This document shows, one piece after another, positions 9,960 to 19,400 of a stretch of 64,000 nt of DNA. How positions within the stretch are numbered: the stretch's first letter is position 1; each line of letters opens with the position of its first letter. The position numbers were made by a program, and so were the translations under genes. Below the pieces are notes generated by a model, which saw only the letters and a list, made by a program, of their open reading frames with translations, was not told where the DNA came from and searched no databases. Source of the DNA: JBGCEZ01 sp045106735 (GTDB lineage: Bacteria > Planctomycetota > Phycisphaerae > Phycisphaerales > SM1A02); contig JBGCEZ010000040.1 of the NCBI GenBank assembly GCA_045106735.1, positions 55,172-119,171 of the forward strand, read 5' to 3'.

Positions 9960-9987
9960 TTGCCGCTGCCTCGGCACCTGCTATCCT
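9960..9987 (+). promoter_or_regulatory. Candidate sigma-70 promoter of rpsP-trmD-rplS
   Basis: TTGCCG (9960-9965), a 16-base spacer and TATCCT (9982-9987) match a housekeeping promoter in an otherwise very GC-rich gap. It would give a leader of roughly 165 bases before rpsP. Match by eye only. Confidence 0.4.
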
Positions 9988-10158
9988 GCTCGGCTCGACT
10001 CACCGGCTGAAGACCGGTCGCACGGCATTCCGCCGAGTCCGCCTGGGATCATCGATTCCAGCCCCCGGACCGCGGAACGGGCCCCACGACCGATCAGGCC
10101 CCGGTCGCCACGTGGCACCGGGCCCAGGCCGACGACGACTGACTTGGAGGGTTCCACA

Positions 10159-10434
10159 ATGGTGGTCCTTCGTCTGAAGCGGCTTGGCCGCACGCACCGC
10201 CCCTTCTACCGCATCTGCGTCATGGACAAGCGTTCGCCCGTCGACGGCCGCGCGATCGAAGAGATCGGCTGGTACGACCCGGTCGCCGCCGAAGGTCGCC
10301 AGTACGAGATCAAGGAAGAGCGCGTCAACTACTGGCTGAGCGTTGGCGCCCAGCCGAGCCAGACGGTGCGCGACATGCTCAAGAAGCACGACATCGATCC
10401 CACGCCGGGCAAGAAGCTTCCGGCGGCGGACTGA
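10159..10434 (+). CDS. rpsP: 30S ribosomal protein S16
   Basis: A 91-residue S16, the standard length, beginning VVLRLKRLGRTHRPFYRI and containing the conserved EEIGWYDPVA. A strong TTGGAGG lies eight bases before ATG 10159; an ATG five codons earlier would overlap that site. S16 is an assembly protein of the 30S body. It heads the rpsP-trmD-rplS group; the rimM gene that usually follows it is missing here, trmD starting 16 bases after the stop. Confidence 0.97.
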   Translation: MVVLRLKRLGRTHRPFYRICVMDKRSPVDGRAIEEIGWYDPVAAEGRQYEIKEERVNYWLSVGAQPSQTVRDMLKKHDIDPTPGKKLPAAD

Positions 10435-10450
10435 TCACGGACTCCCTGGT

Positions 10451-11215
10451 GTGTCCACTGAATCCGATGGGACGGGTGGCCTGCGCATCGACATCCTGAC
10501 GCTCTTCCCCGCCATGGTGCGGGCGGTCCTCGGCGAATCGATCGTCGGCCGGGCCGGAACGTCAGGTGTGGCCGAGCTGCACGCCCATGACATCCGTGAA
10601 CACACCGACAACCGGCACCGGAAGGTGGACGACCGCCCGTTCGGCGGCGGCCCCGGCATGGTGATGATGTGCCAGCCCCTGTGGGATTGCGTGCGACACG
10701 TCGAAGGGCTTGACCCACGACCGACGCGCCGGATTCTCACCTCGCCCCAAGGCCGCCCGCTCGACCAATCCCTGGTCGAGGAGCTGGCGGCGGAGCCTCG
10801 GCTGTTGATCATCGCCGGCCACTACGAGGGCATCGACGAACGGGTCGTCGACCGGCTCGCCCCCGAGGAGATCTCCGTCGGGGATTACGTCCTCAGCGGC
10901 GGCGAGCTCCCGGCCTTGGTGCTGACCGATGCGGTGGTTCGTTTGCTCCCCGGAGCCCTCGGCCACCAGGATTCCGCCGCGGAGGACTCGTTCTCCGAGC
11001 GGAATCTGACCGACGCACGCGGGACCCCGCTCGCCTCCGGGCGATTGCTGGACTGCCCGCACTTCACGCGGCCCCGCGTCTGGGAAGACCAGTCGGTGCC
11101 GGACGTCCTGCTCTCGGGTGACCACGCTGCGGTCGACCGGTGGCGGGCGGAACAGATGATCGAGCGGACCCGGGCCCGGCGGCCCGAACTGCTCGAAGAC
11201 AACGACGGGGCCTGA
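10451..11215 (+). CDS. trmD: tRNA (guanine37-N1)-methyltransferase
   Basis: Methylates G37 next to the anticodon using S-adenosylmethionine, which prevents frameshifts. The SPOUT knot is plain: LIIAGHYEGIDERV (about 119-132) and EISVGDYVLSGGELP (about 140-154), followed by the long C-terminal helices. 254 residues, typical. The start is taken as GTG 10451, 16 bases after rpsP; the ribosome site is weak, so coupling to rpsP translation is likely. The open frame extends back into rpsP but that part has no TrmD homology. Confidence 0.95.
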   Translation: MSTESDGTGGLRIDILTLFPAMVRAVLGESIVGRAGTSGVAELHAHDIREHTDNRHRKVDDRPFGGGPGMVMMCQPLWDCVRHVEGLDPRPTRRILTSPQGRPLDQSLVEELAAEPRLLIIAGHYEGIDERVVDRLAPEEISVGDYVLSGGELPALVLTDAVVRLLPGALGHQDSAAEDSFSERNLTDARGTPLASGRLLDCPHFTRPRVWEDQSVPDVLLSGDHAAVDRWRAEQMIERTRARRPELLEDNDGA

Positions 11216-11433
11216 GCCCCACGGAACGCCCCGGCACGTGCCGGCACGCGTTTCCACCATCCGCGACCCCTGGGCCCGCCACTCGATGCGGGGATCCACG
11301 TCGCACGTCTCACCCCGGTTCCGGCGAATGGTCGCGGGCACTGGCTGGGCAGGAACCCCCCGCGTGATCGACCACGGGGTCGCACGCCGGGGGACGAACG
11401 AGAGCGGCCCACCGCTCCGCAAGGATGACAGTC

Positions 11434-11886
11434 ATGAACACTGGTGCCATTGTCGAAGCGGTCGTCGCCGACCAACTCAAGGGCTCGGACGACTTCCCCC
11501 CCTTCTCCGTGGGTGACACGCTCAACGTGCACGTGCGGATCATTGAAGGCGAGAAGGAACGCATCCAGATCTTTCAGGGCGTGCTGATCGCCGAGAAGGG
11601 TCGCGGCATCAACCGCATGCTCACCGTCCGCCGCATCGTGGCCAACGAAGGCGTCGAGCGCATCTTCCCGCTGCACTCGCCCCGCGTGGCCCAGATCGAT
11701 GTCGTCCGCCGTGGCGATGCCCGCCGGGCCAAGCTGTACTACCTGCGCGACCGCGTGGGCAAGTCCCGTCGCCTCCGCGACCAGCGCCGCGGCATCAAGC
11801 ACGTCGAGTCCTATGACCAGATGATTGCCGCCCGGGCCAAGGCCGGCAACAAGAAGGCCGCTCCCGCCGCCGACGCGGCGGAGTAA
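11434..11886 (+). CDS. rplS: 50S ribosomal protein L19
   Basis: L19, 150 residues, contacts 16S rRNA at the subunit interface. The family core is clear: FSVGDTLNVHVRIIEGEK, RIQIFQGVLIA and GVERIFPLHSPRV. An extra C-terminal Lys/Ala tail of about 30 residues follows. ATG 11434 is preferred over 11425 because AAGGA is eight bases upstream. A 218-base gap separates it from trmD, so it may have its own promoter. A strong terminator closes the group. Confidence 0.96.
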   Translation: MNTGAIVEAVVADQLKGSDDFPPFSVGDTLNVHVRIIEGEKERIQIFQGVLIAEKGRGINRMLTVRRIVANEGVERIFPLHSPRVAQIDVVRRGDARRAKLYYLRDRVGKSRRLRDQRRGIKHVESYDQMIAARAKAGNKKAAPAADAAE

Positions 11887-11935
11887 GTCCGGTCCGGCCA
11901 ACGCCGGATCGACGCGCCGCTCTTTGCCCACTGCT

Positions 11936-11978
11936 CCGCGGGGCGTTCCACCACTGGAACGCCCCGCGGTTGTGTTTC
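11936..11978 (+). terminator. Strong terminator after rplS
   Basis: A perfect 15-bp stem (11936-11950 with 11955-11969) with a 4-base loop is followed by TTGTGTTTCT, a textbook intrinsic terminator 50 bases after the L19 stop. Confidence 0.92.
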
Positions 11979-12236
11979 TGAATGCGCGTGACAACACGCA
12001 ATCGATCGTGCCTTCGTCCATTGCCGGTGGGTCGGTCCCCGGCCAGACCGTCGTGGCCGCGCGGGTCTGACGCTCTTTCCGTGCACGATTGGGACGTTTC
12101 GTCCGGCAGACGGTGCGCCCTCACCACGCATTTGCGATCCGCCCGACGTCCGGGCGCCGACCGCCGTCGATTGAGCTTGATTCCGCTGAAGCGTGCACCG
12201 AGGGGGGCCGATTCCAACCATCCGGAGGTCTCGCCA

Positions 12237-14072
12237 ATGCCCACGCTCGGAATCGCTCAACGGACGCTGCTGGGCACGGCCTGCCTCGTGGTCACGACTT
12301 TTGCCGCCACGATCGTGGGACGCATGGCCATGACCCAGAACGCCAAACGCCTGTCCAATCTGACGGAGATGAGTCACGATCTTTCCGTCGGGAAGAACGC
12401 CGCATTCTCCGCCGCGATGATGCGGATGATGGTGAAGGACTACCTCATCGAGAACGACGAGGCATCGCTCGCGTCCTTCGACGAATGGGCCGACGCCCAC
12501 CGCAAAGCGATCGGCGAATGCGAATCGAGCTTCCAGGACACCGAACGGCGCGCGCACTTGGAGTCGATCTCCCAAGACTTTGACGTGTACCTCGCCATGT
12601 TCGACCGCCTCCGGGCCATCATTCCGGAGCGCAATGAACTGCGCGACGGCGTGGCTTTGGAGGCCGGCCGTTCGGCGCGTCTTGAGATCCACAATCAGCT
12701 CGACGCCGCTCCTGACTCGGCCGCCGCGATCACGCTCGGCCACGCCATGGAGAAGTTGATGCTCGCCCGCTTCTACGCGGAGCGATTCATTCAAGACGGG
12801 GACCAAGCCTCGTACGAACGCGTCGCCGAAGAACTGAACGTCACGCGAAAGTCACTCGAGGAGTCCGCGCTCTACGGCGCAAAGGTCGACTCGATCCTTG
12901 CATCCTTGACTTCCATCGAAGACGGCATCGACCGCATCAAAATCCTTGTCGACGAACGCAACCAACTCGTCCTCAGTCAGCTTGACGTGATCGGCCCGCT
13001 CTTCACCGACCGCTGGCAACGCGTCTCCGACTCGCTCCAGAGCGACATGGCCTCCAGTGCTCGGAACGCCGAGGCCACGGCGGCCACCGCGTCGTCCATG
13101 ATGTTCTGGATCACCGCGGGCTCCGTGGGGCTGGCCCTGGCCGTGGTCGTGGCGATCTTCCGGACGGTCGTCAAGCCACTCCGCCGCACGATCAGTGCGA
13201 TGCAGGGCATCATGGTGCACGACAACGACCTGTCGCTTCGGCTGAACGAACACGCGTCGGACGAGACAGGCATCCTCGCCCAAAGCATGAATCAGATGCT
13301 CGACGACCGCACGAACCTCGTGCAGTCGATCCAGACTTCATCGGGCCAGCTGGCCGAAAGTGCCCGCACCGTTTCCGAAGCCGGCCACCGATTGGCCGAC
13401 CATGCGTCCGCGCAGGCGGGCGCGATCGTGCAGATCGCCGAGGCCGCGGTGGAGACAACCGAGGCGAGCCGCCGAACATCCACCGCCATGGAGGAAGCGT
13501 CCTCCCGATCGGTCGACGCCAATCGGGCGGCCGAAGAAGGCCGCCGCGAGGTCACCCGCCTCGGATCGGCCATGGACGGCATCACCGCCTCGAGCCACGA
13601 GATGGCCACCGTCATTCGGGTCATCGACGAGATCGCCTTCCAGACCAATCTGCTCGCTCTGAACGCCGCGGTCGAAGCGGCCCGGGCGGGCGAAGCGGGC
13701 AAGGGATTCGCGGTGGTGGCCGACGAAGTTCGGGCGCTCGCCCAACGTTCGTCCGATGCCGCCCGCCAGACCAGCGACTTGATCGACGCGTCGATCACGC
13801 GCACGTCCGATGCCTCTCATGTGGCCGACTCCGTCGTTGCGACGTTCGAACAGATCAGCCAAGTCAACTCCGAGGCGATGGAGATGCTGAACGTCGCCGT
13901 CGCCCAGCTCGATCTGCAGCGCCAGGGCATCGCCGACATCGACACCCGCACCCGCGAGATCGAAGACGTCGCTCAGCGTTCGGCCGCCGACGCCGAAGAG
14001 CTGGCCGCGGTCGCCGCCGAAACCTCAGCCGGGGTGAGCGGCCTGTCGCAGCGGGTTGAGCGGTATCAGTAG
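12237..14072 (+). CDS. Methyl-accepting chemotaxis protein
   Basis: A 611-residue transmembrane chemoreceptor. Membrane helix 1 is at about residues 10-30, a long helical periplasmic sensor fills 31-285 (four-helix-bundle type), helix 2 is about 287-311 (FWITAGSVGLALAVVVAIF), then HAMP, then the signalling hairpin whose tip (IDEIAFQTNLLALNAAVEAA) lies near 462-485. No CheB/CheR docking pentapeptide is at the C-terminus. ATG 12237 has CGGAGG eight bases upstream; the frame itself runs further up without homology. No che genes are adjacent, so it feeds a kinase array encoded elsewhere. The ligand is unknown. Confidence 0.95.
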   Translation: MPTLGIAQRTLLGTACLVVTTFAATIVGRMAMTQNAKRLSNLTEMSHDLSVGKNAAFSAAMMRMMVKDYLIENDEASLASFDEWADAHRKAIGECESSFQDTERRAHLESISQDFDVYLAMFDRLRAIIPERNELRDGVALEAGRSARLEIHNQLDAAPDSAAAITLGHAMEKLMLARFYAERFIQDGDQASYERVAEELNVTRKSLEESALYGAKVDSILASLTSIEDGIDRIKILVDERNQLVLSQLDVIGPLFTDRWQRVSDSLQSDMASSARNAEATAATASSMMFWITAGSVGLALAVVVAIFRTVVKPLRRTISAMQGIMVHDNDLSLRLNEHASDETGILAQSMNQMLDDRTNLVQSIQTSSGQLAESARTVSEAGHRLADHASAQAGAIVQIAEAAVETTEASRRTSTAMEEASSRSVDANRAAEEGRREVTRLGSAMDGITASSHEMATVIRVIDEIAFQTNLLALNAAVEAARAGEAGKGFAVVADEVRALAQRSSDAARQTSDLIDASITRTSDASHVADSVVATFEQISQVNSEAMEMLNVAVAQLDLQRQGIADIDTRTREIEDVAQRSAADAEELAAVAAETSAGVSGLSQRVERYQ

Positions 14073-14235
14073 CACGACGATCGCCGGGGGCGACGCCACC
14101 GCCGCCGTCGGCCAGTGACCAAACCGGTGAACCAGGCGTTCACCCGAATAGCGACGAGGCCCGGATCCGCACACGCGGTTCGCCCGAACAGGCTCCGGAG
14201 ACGCGGGGCTCGCCCACCCCGCGCCGGGGCTCGAC

Positions 14236-14898
14236 GTGCACACATCCTTCCGACCACTCGCCCGAACGATCACCGCCCGGCGGCAGCTCTTCCGATGGGC
14301 GCTCGCGTCGACGTTGCTGACGCTCCTCCTGTCGGTCGCCCCGATCGCGTTCGCCAACTGGACCGGCCAGCAATGGCACTTCGGTGACGAGGGCGGCCTC
14401 TTCTCGCGGCAGCCGGGGCTTGACGTGTCCATCACGATCGCCCCCCCGCCCTGGTACGCGACGGAGACCGTGCGGACCGGACTGCCATTCCGATCGCTGC
14501 AGCGGCGCCGGCTGCATCCCGACGATCCTCCCGTGCAAGGTGGGATCTGGATCCGGCCGTCGTTCGCCCACCATGGCGAGCTGATCGAAGACGTCCACGC
14601 GTACCGGCCGATCTTCGCCGGGTGGATGGCCAACACCGCGTTCGCCGCGACCCTCATGGTGCTGGGGCGCGCCGGCCATCGAGCCGGGCGTGCGTGGTCG
14701 CGGCGCGAGCGCGGCCGGTGCGTGGGATGCGGCCATCTGATCTCCGGGGCGTTCCACGACCCATGGACGATGACGCCATCATCGGGGCGTCCGTCCCCCC
14801 GCCCCTGCCTCGAGTGCGGCCACCCACATGAACACCCGCGACCCCGCCGAGTCGCGACACGGGCGCTCAACTGCGTGGATCCGGGGAACGCGTCATGA
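14236..14898 (+). CDS. Membrane protein with C-terminal zinc-ribbon-like motif
   Basis: A 220-residue protein starting at GTG 14236. A membrane helix near residues 22-41 (ALASTLLTLLLSVAPIAF) and a second at about 130-145 flank an external domain with many Trp and Pro. The C-terminus has CVGCGHLI and, 35 residues later, CLECGH: four cysteines arranged as a zinc ribbon. This layout (short outer domain, membrane helix, ribbon inside) is typical of abundant planctomycete proteins of unknown function. GC-ending codons support it. An inverted repeat follows the stop. Confidence 0.65.
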   Translation: MHTSFRPLARTITARRQLFRWALASTLLTLLLSVAPIAFANWTGQQWHFGDEGGLFSRQPGLDVSITIAPPPWYATETVRTGLPFRSLQRRRLHPDDPPVQGGIWIRPSFAHHGELIEDVHAYRPIFAGWMANTAFAATLMVLGRAGHRAGRAWSRRERGRCVGCGHLISGAFHDPWTMTPSSGRPSPRPCLECGHPHEHPRPRRVATRALNCVDPGNAS

Positions 14899-14932
14899 AC
14901 CAGCGTCGTGCGTCGTGGTCTGGACGCGAACG

Positions 14933-14974
14933 GTCGTACTTGCGCGGAGGCCGCGCACGCCGCGCAAGTACGAC
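14933..14974. repeat. Perfect 15-bp inverted repeat
   Basis: Arms 14933-14947 and 14960-14974 (GTCGTACTTGCGCGG and its complement) are separated by 12 bases. The position, 35 bases after the stop of the 14236 gene, suits a terminator, but no T-run follows; it could also be a protein-binding palindrome. Confidence 0.75.
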
Positions 14975-15038
14975 GTGCTTCTCCCTGACGCCGGCCGCGA
15001 CTCCACCCGTCCTCCGCCGCCCACGTCGGCCCCCGAAT

Positions 15039-15083
15039 TGAAAACACCCCCCCGATCGCATCGCGATCGAGGGGGGCGTGTTC
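15039..15083 (-). terminator. Terminator of the STAS gene
   Basis: Read on the minus strand, a C-rich arm, a CGATCGCGATGCGATCG centre and a G-rich arm form a stable hairpin followed by TGTTTTCAATT. It lies about 45 bases past the stop of the 15128-15685 gene. Confidence 0.85.
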
Positions 15084-15127
15084 AGTTCGTCCAGATGGCG
15101 GCCGGCGCCGCGCGTTCGCCTTGGGCC

Positions 15128-15685
15128 CTACGCCGCCCGGCGCTTCTTCAGCGTGTCGATGGCCGTCATCACATCCGAGCACACGGCGAAGACTCGATCG
15201 AGCCGCGTGAGCCGGAAGAGGTACTGCACCGAGTGGTTGCCGTTGGCCAACGCGATTTGTCCGCCGCCCACGGCGAGGCGGTTCAACGCCTCCACCAGAC
15301 AGCCGAGGCACGCACTGTCCATGAACTGCACCGACTGCAGGTCAAGGACGAAGTCCGTGGCCGTCGTCTCCGACAACTCCATCAGCAGGTCGGCCAACTG
15401 GTGGGCCCCGCTGTCGTGCGACAGTTCGGTCACCGTGATGGTGGCGACGGCAATGCCTTCGACCAGTTGCACATCGGCGATCCGGCTGCGGGGCGACGCC
15501 TCGACCGGCGCGTCCGCGCCGCCGACGGCCGCCGGCACCGGAACTTCGACCGACGCGTCGGCCGTCCCGTCCACCGGAATCCGAAGGTCGGCCGCCCCGT
15601 GGGTCGGAGGCAGCACGCCGGGGGCTGGAGGCACGAGCGGCGCTTCTCCGTCAGCGGCCGCGTCCTTGGCGAATGGGTTCCACAT
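15128..15685 (-). CDS. STAS domain protein (anti-sigma-factor antagonist type)
   Basis: A 185-residue protein with a disordered, Pro/Ala-rich N-terminal 65 residues and a C-terminal STAS domain (about 70-180). The switch-loop serine is Ser124 in LDLQSVQFMDSACLGC, equivalent to the residue phosphorylated by RsbW/SpoIIAB-type kinases in partner-switching systems. No cognate kinase or sigma factor is adjacent. The family regulates sigma factors or other targets by competing for an anti-sigma kinase; which pathway is involved is not shown. Confidence 0.85.
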   Translation of the reverse strand: MWNPFAKDAAADGEAPLVPPAPGVLPPTHGAADLRIPVDGTADASVEVPVPAAVGGADAPVEASPRSRIADVQLVEGIAVATITVTELSHDSGAHQLADLLMELSETTATDFVLDLQSVQFMDSACLGCLVEALNRLAVGGGQIALANGNHSVQYLFRLTRLDRVFAVCSDVMTAIDTLKKRRAA

Positions 15686-15839
15686 GTCCGAGCTCTCCTG
15701 CCCTGCCGGGCTCCGCGTTGACGGGCTGCCTCCGAGAGGCTGGCCCGACGTTCAAGGGTCGAATCGGGCGACGCATCGCCGAACCCGCGACGCCCAGATC
15801 GGCGTCGCGCGGGGTCGGGTCGTGCCGCCTGGGCGACCC

Positions 15840-16130
15840 TCAGTCCCGATCCGGATCCCCGCCACCAATCGGCGTACCGGCCCCACCCGCACCCGTCGGC
15901 CGGGCCGGGATGACGTCATCGAACCCCCGAGGACGCTTGGGCCGGGCCCGCATCCGAGCGGCGGTTTCGGGGTCCACGGCCCCGCGAACCTCGTCCGGGC
16001 CCTCGTCGCGGACGGGGCCCTCCTCGGTCTCATCACCGTCGGTGCGGCGCCTCCGGGCCGCATCGATCGAACGTTCCATTGCTTGAAGGATCGGGCGTAC
16101 CCGGTCCACCGCAGCCTTTGACTTGTCCAT
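15840..16130 (-). CDS. Small hydrophilic hypothetical protein
   Basis: A 96-residue, highly charged protein with no recognisable domain. The first 30 residues (MDKSKAAVDRVRPILQAMER) look helical; the rest is Arg/Glu/Pro-rich and probably disordered, ending in a Gly-rich tail. It is supported by an excellent AAGGAGG ten bases before ATG 16130 and by GC-ending codons. The longer open frame upstream lacks this support. It lies on the same strand as the STAS gene and about 150 bases ahead of it, so may be co-transcribed. Confidence 0.6.
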   Translation of the reverse strand: MDKSKAAVDRVRPILQAMERSIDAARRRRTDGDETEEGPVRDEGPDEVRGAVDPETAARMRARPKRPRGFDDVIPARPTGAGGAGTPIGGGDPDRD

Positions 16131-16423
16131 GAGCGTGCGCCCTCCTTGACGCCACGTGGCTATCGGCAGCCCAGACAAGCACTTGCAGACCGGCCTTCGG
16201 ATCCCGGCCGTGAATCCTTGCGGACCTGCCTGCGCATTCGGCGCGGGATGGCCAGATCGCCCCAGTCCCCCCAGCCGGACCTCGCAACCCCGGGCCGCCC
16301 GGACGGAACAACCCGCACGGGCGGCGCGATCCTTCGCGCTCCGCGCAGCGGTTGCGCGCACGCCGTGCCCCCCTCCCGGCCCGATCCCGGCCGATCCGCC
16401 GAATGCTTGCCCCGGAGTCCCCG

Positions 16424-19400
16424 ATGTTCGAATCGCCCCTTTCCCGCCTCGTGCCCGCCGGCCTGGGCGTGGCCCTCTTGGCCTCCGCCGCGGTGGCCCA
16501 GGAAGGCAACGTCACCCTGCCCCGCCACCCATCGATCAGCCCCGATGGCTCCACCGTCGTCTTCAGTTGGCGAGGCGACCTGTGGTCCGTCGGCACCGAC
16601 GGCGGCCGGGCCATGCGGCTCACCAGCCATCCGGCCGACGAAACCCGCAGCACCTGGAGCCCGGACGGCGAGCGCATCGCCTTCAACAGCAACCGCGACG
16701 GCTACAACAACATCTGGACGATGCGGGCCGATGGCACCGATCTGCAGCGGGTCACCGATCTGGACGCCACCGCGACGATCACCGACTGGGCCGAGGTCGA
16801 CGGCGAAGAGATGATCCTCTTCAGCGGCCGCCTCGATTCGGACGTCTACCGCGACGGCCGGCCGTACAAGGTCAGCCCCGACGGCGGCCCGATCCACCAC
16901 GTCCACGGCGCCTTTGGCGTGCACCCCGTGGCCAGCCCCGACGGCGAGCGCATCATGTTCGCCCGGGCCGGCTACTTCGACGGCTGGGAGCGGCGCCACT
17001 ACCGAGGGGCCGAGAACCAGGACGTCTGGATCGCCGACGCCGCCGGTGAGGACTTCACCCGGCTCACCGAGTGGGAAGGCAACGACGGCAAGGCCCGGTG
17101 GATGGACGACGACACCGTCCTGTACCTGTCCGACCGGGCCGATCGATCGGTCAACCTGTACCGCCGCAACGTCGGCCAGCCGGAGACCCGAGCCCGCAAG
17201 CTCACCGACTTCGACGGCACCGACATCCACGACTGGGACCTCTCGGCCGACGGCTCCACCGCCGTCCTCATGAGCTGGCAGGACCTGTACGTGATGGACA
17301 TGTCAGCCCGTCGCCCGTCGGCCAAGAAGATCGCGATCACCGCGATCGACGACGTCCGCGACCGCCAGACCTTCGTGGCCGTCGGCCGGAACGTCTCCGA
17401 TGCCGCCCTCAGCCCCGATGGCACGATGATGGCCATGGTCGCCTACGGCGAAGTCTTCGTCCGCGAGATGGGCGCCGATGGCGAGGCCCGCCGCGTCACC
17501 AAGACCCACGCCCGCGAGGGCGACGTGGTGTGGAGCCCGGACGGCCTGCACCTCTACTTCACCAGTGACCGCGACGGCACCGATTCGATCTACGCCGCCT
17601 CCGTCGCCCGCACCCGCGGGGAAGTGAAGGATGCCTTCGACCGCATGACCGGCCGCACCGTCGAAGAGGACGAGGCCGACGATGCCGAGGGCGACGGCGA
17701 CGCGGGCGGCGATGGAGACGGCGAGAACGCCGCCGCCGACGCCGACCCGATCACCGGCACCTGGTCTGGCCGCGTGGACGCCCCCGGCGTCGGTCCGCTG
17801 GACTTCACGATGGAACTCGAAGGCGGCCCCGATGGCCTGGTCCGCGGCACGCTCCAAACCGACGTGGCCAGCGCGTCCATCACCGGCACCTACAACTCGG
17901 ACACTGGCGCCATCAGCCTGACCTTCGACGTCGACGGCGGCATGCAGGCCAGCTTCACCGGCACCGTCCGCAATGGCAGCCTCGACGGCACGATGGACTT
18001 CGGCGGCGAGGAAGTCCCGTTCGCCGCGAATCGCACGGCCGCGCCCGACGCAGCCAGCGACGATGACGACAACGACGCGTCCGACGGCGACGACACGGCC
18101 AAGGATGACGACGCCAAGGACGAAGACGATCCCGCCCTCGACCCCAAGCGTTGGCGCGACGCGATCGAGTTCACCATCGAGCCGGTGGTCAAGCGGCTGA
18201 GCAATGACCGCGGCGCGGCCCCTTCGCCCGACGGCAAGCACCTGCTCTTCCGCGGCATCCGCGGCAATCTGCACATCAAGGACCTCGCCACCGGCGAAGT
18301 CAGCAACCTCACCGAGCACTGGGATGCCGGCAGTTCCGGCGTCTGGAGCCCCTGCAGCCGCTACATCGCGGTGACCCAGTCGGACCTCGACTTCAACCGC
18401 GACATCCACATCCACGCGGTGGACGGGTCGTTCGAGCCGATCAACATCACCCGCCACCCCGACAACGACGGCAGCCCCTCCTGGTCCGCCGACTCCAAGT
18501 TGCTCGCCTTCGTCAGCGAACGCGTCAACGAGCAGTTCGACGTCTGGATGGTGCCGCTGGCCCGCGAATTCGAGTCGCTCGCCGGCCCGGACCGCGATGC
18601 GTACTTCGAACGCCTCGGCAAGCTGGCCAAGGGTCGCAAGCCGCTGAAGCCGTCGGCCGGCAACGATGATGATGCCGACGACGATGCGAAGGACGACGAG
18701 AAGAACGCCGACGCCGACGAAGCCGACGCCCCCTTCACCGTCGAAGACCTCGAGTCCGCCTACCTCCGCCTTCGCCGGATCACCCGGATCGAAGGCAACG
18801 AGTCGCAAGCCCTGCTCATGCCGGGCGGCGACAAGATCGTCTTCAGCGCGAGCGGTTTGGCCTCCGGCCTCCACTCGGTGAACTGGGACGGCTCCGGCCG
18901 CACCGCCCTGGGCGGCGGCGGACGCATCATCGGCTCCAACCTGAACGGCTCCAAGGTCGTGGTCGTTTCCGGCGGCCAGGCCCAGACCATGCCGCCGAAG
19001 GCCGGCGGCCGCGAGACCGCGAGCTTCAGCGACCGGATCCTCGTCGACCTCAACGAGCAGTCGAGCCAGAAGTTCCTCGAGGCGGCCCGCGGCCTCGGCG
19101 AAGGCTTCTACCACCCGACGATGCACGGCGTGAACTGGTCGCGGCTCACCCGCGAGTACCACGATCTGGCCCGCGGCGCGACCACGGCCAGCGAGTTCAA
19201 CTGGGTGGCCAACCGCTTCATCGGCGAACTCAACGCCTCGCACATGGGCATCCGTTCACCGTCCGACGTGGCCACGCCGCTCCGCGAGCCCCGCGGCCGG
19301 CTGGGCGCGACCTACACCCCGGTCGACGGCGGCTTTGAAGTCGTCTCGATCATGCCCGAGTCGCCCGCGTCCAAGGGCCCCATGGCCCTGGCCATCGGCG

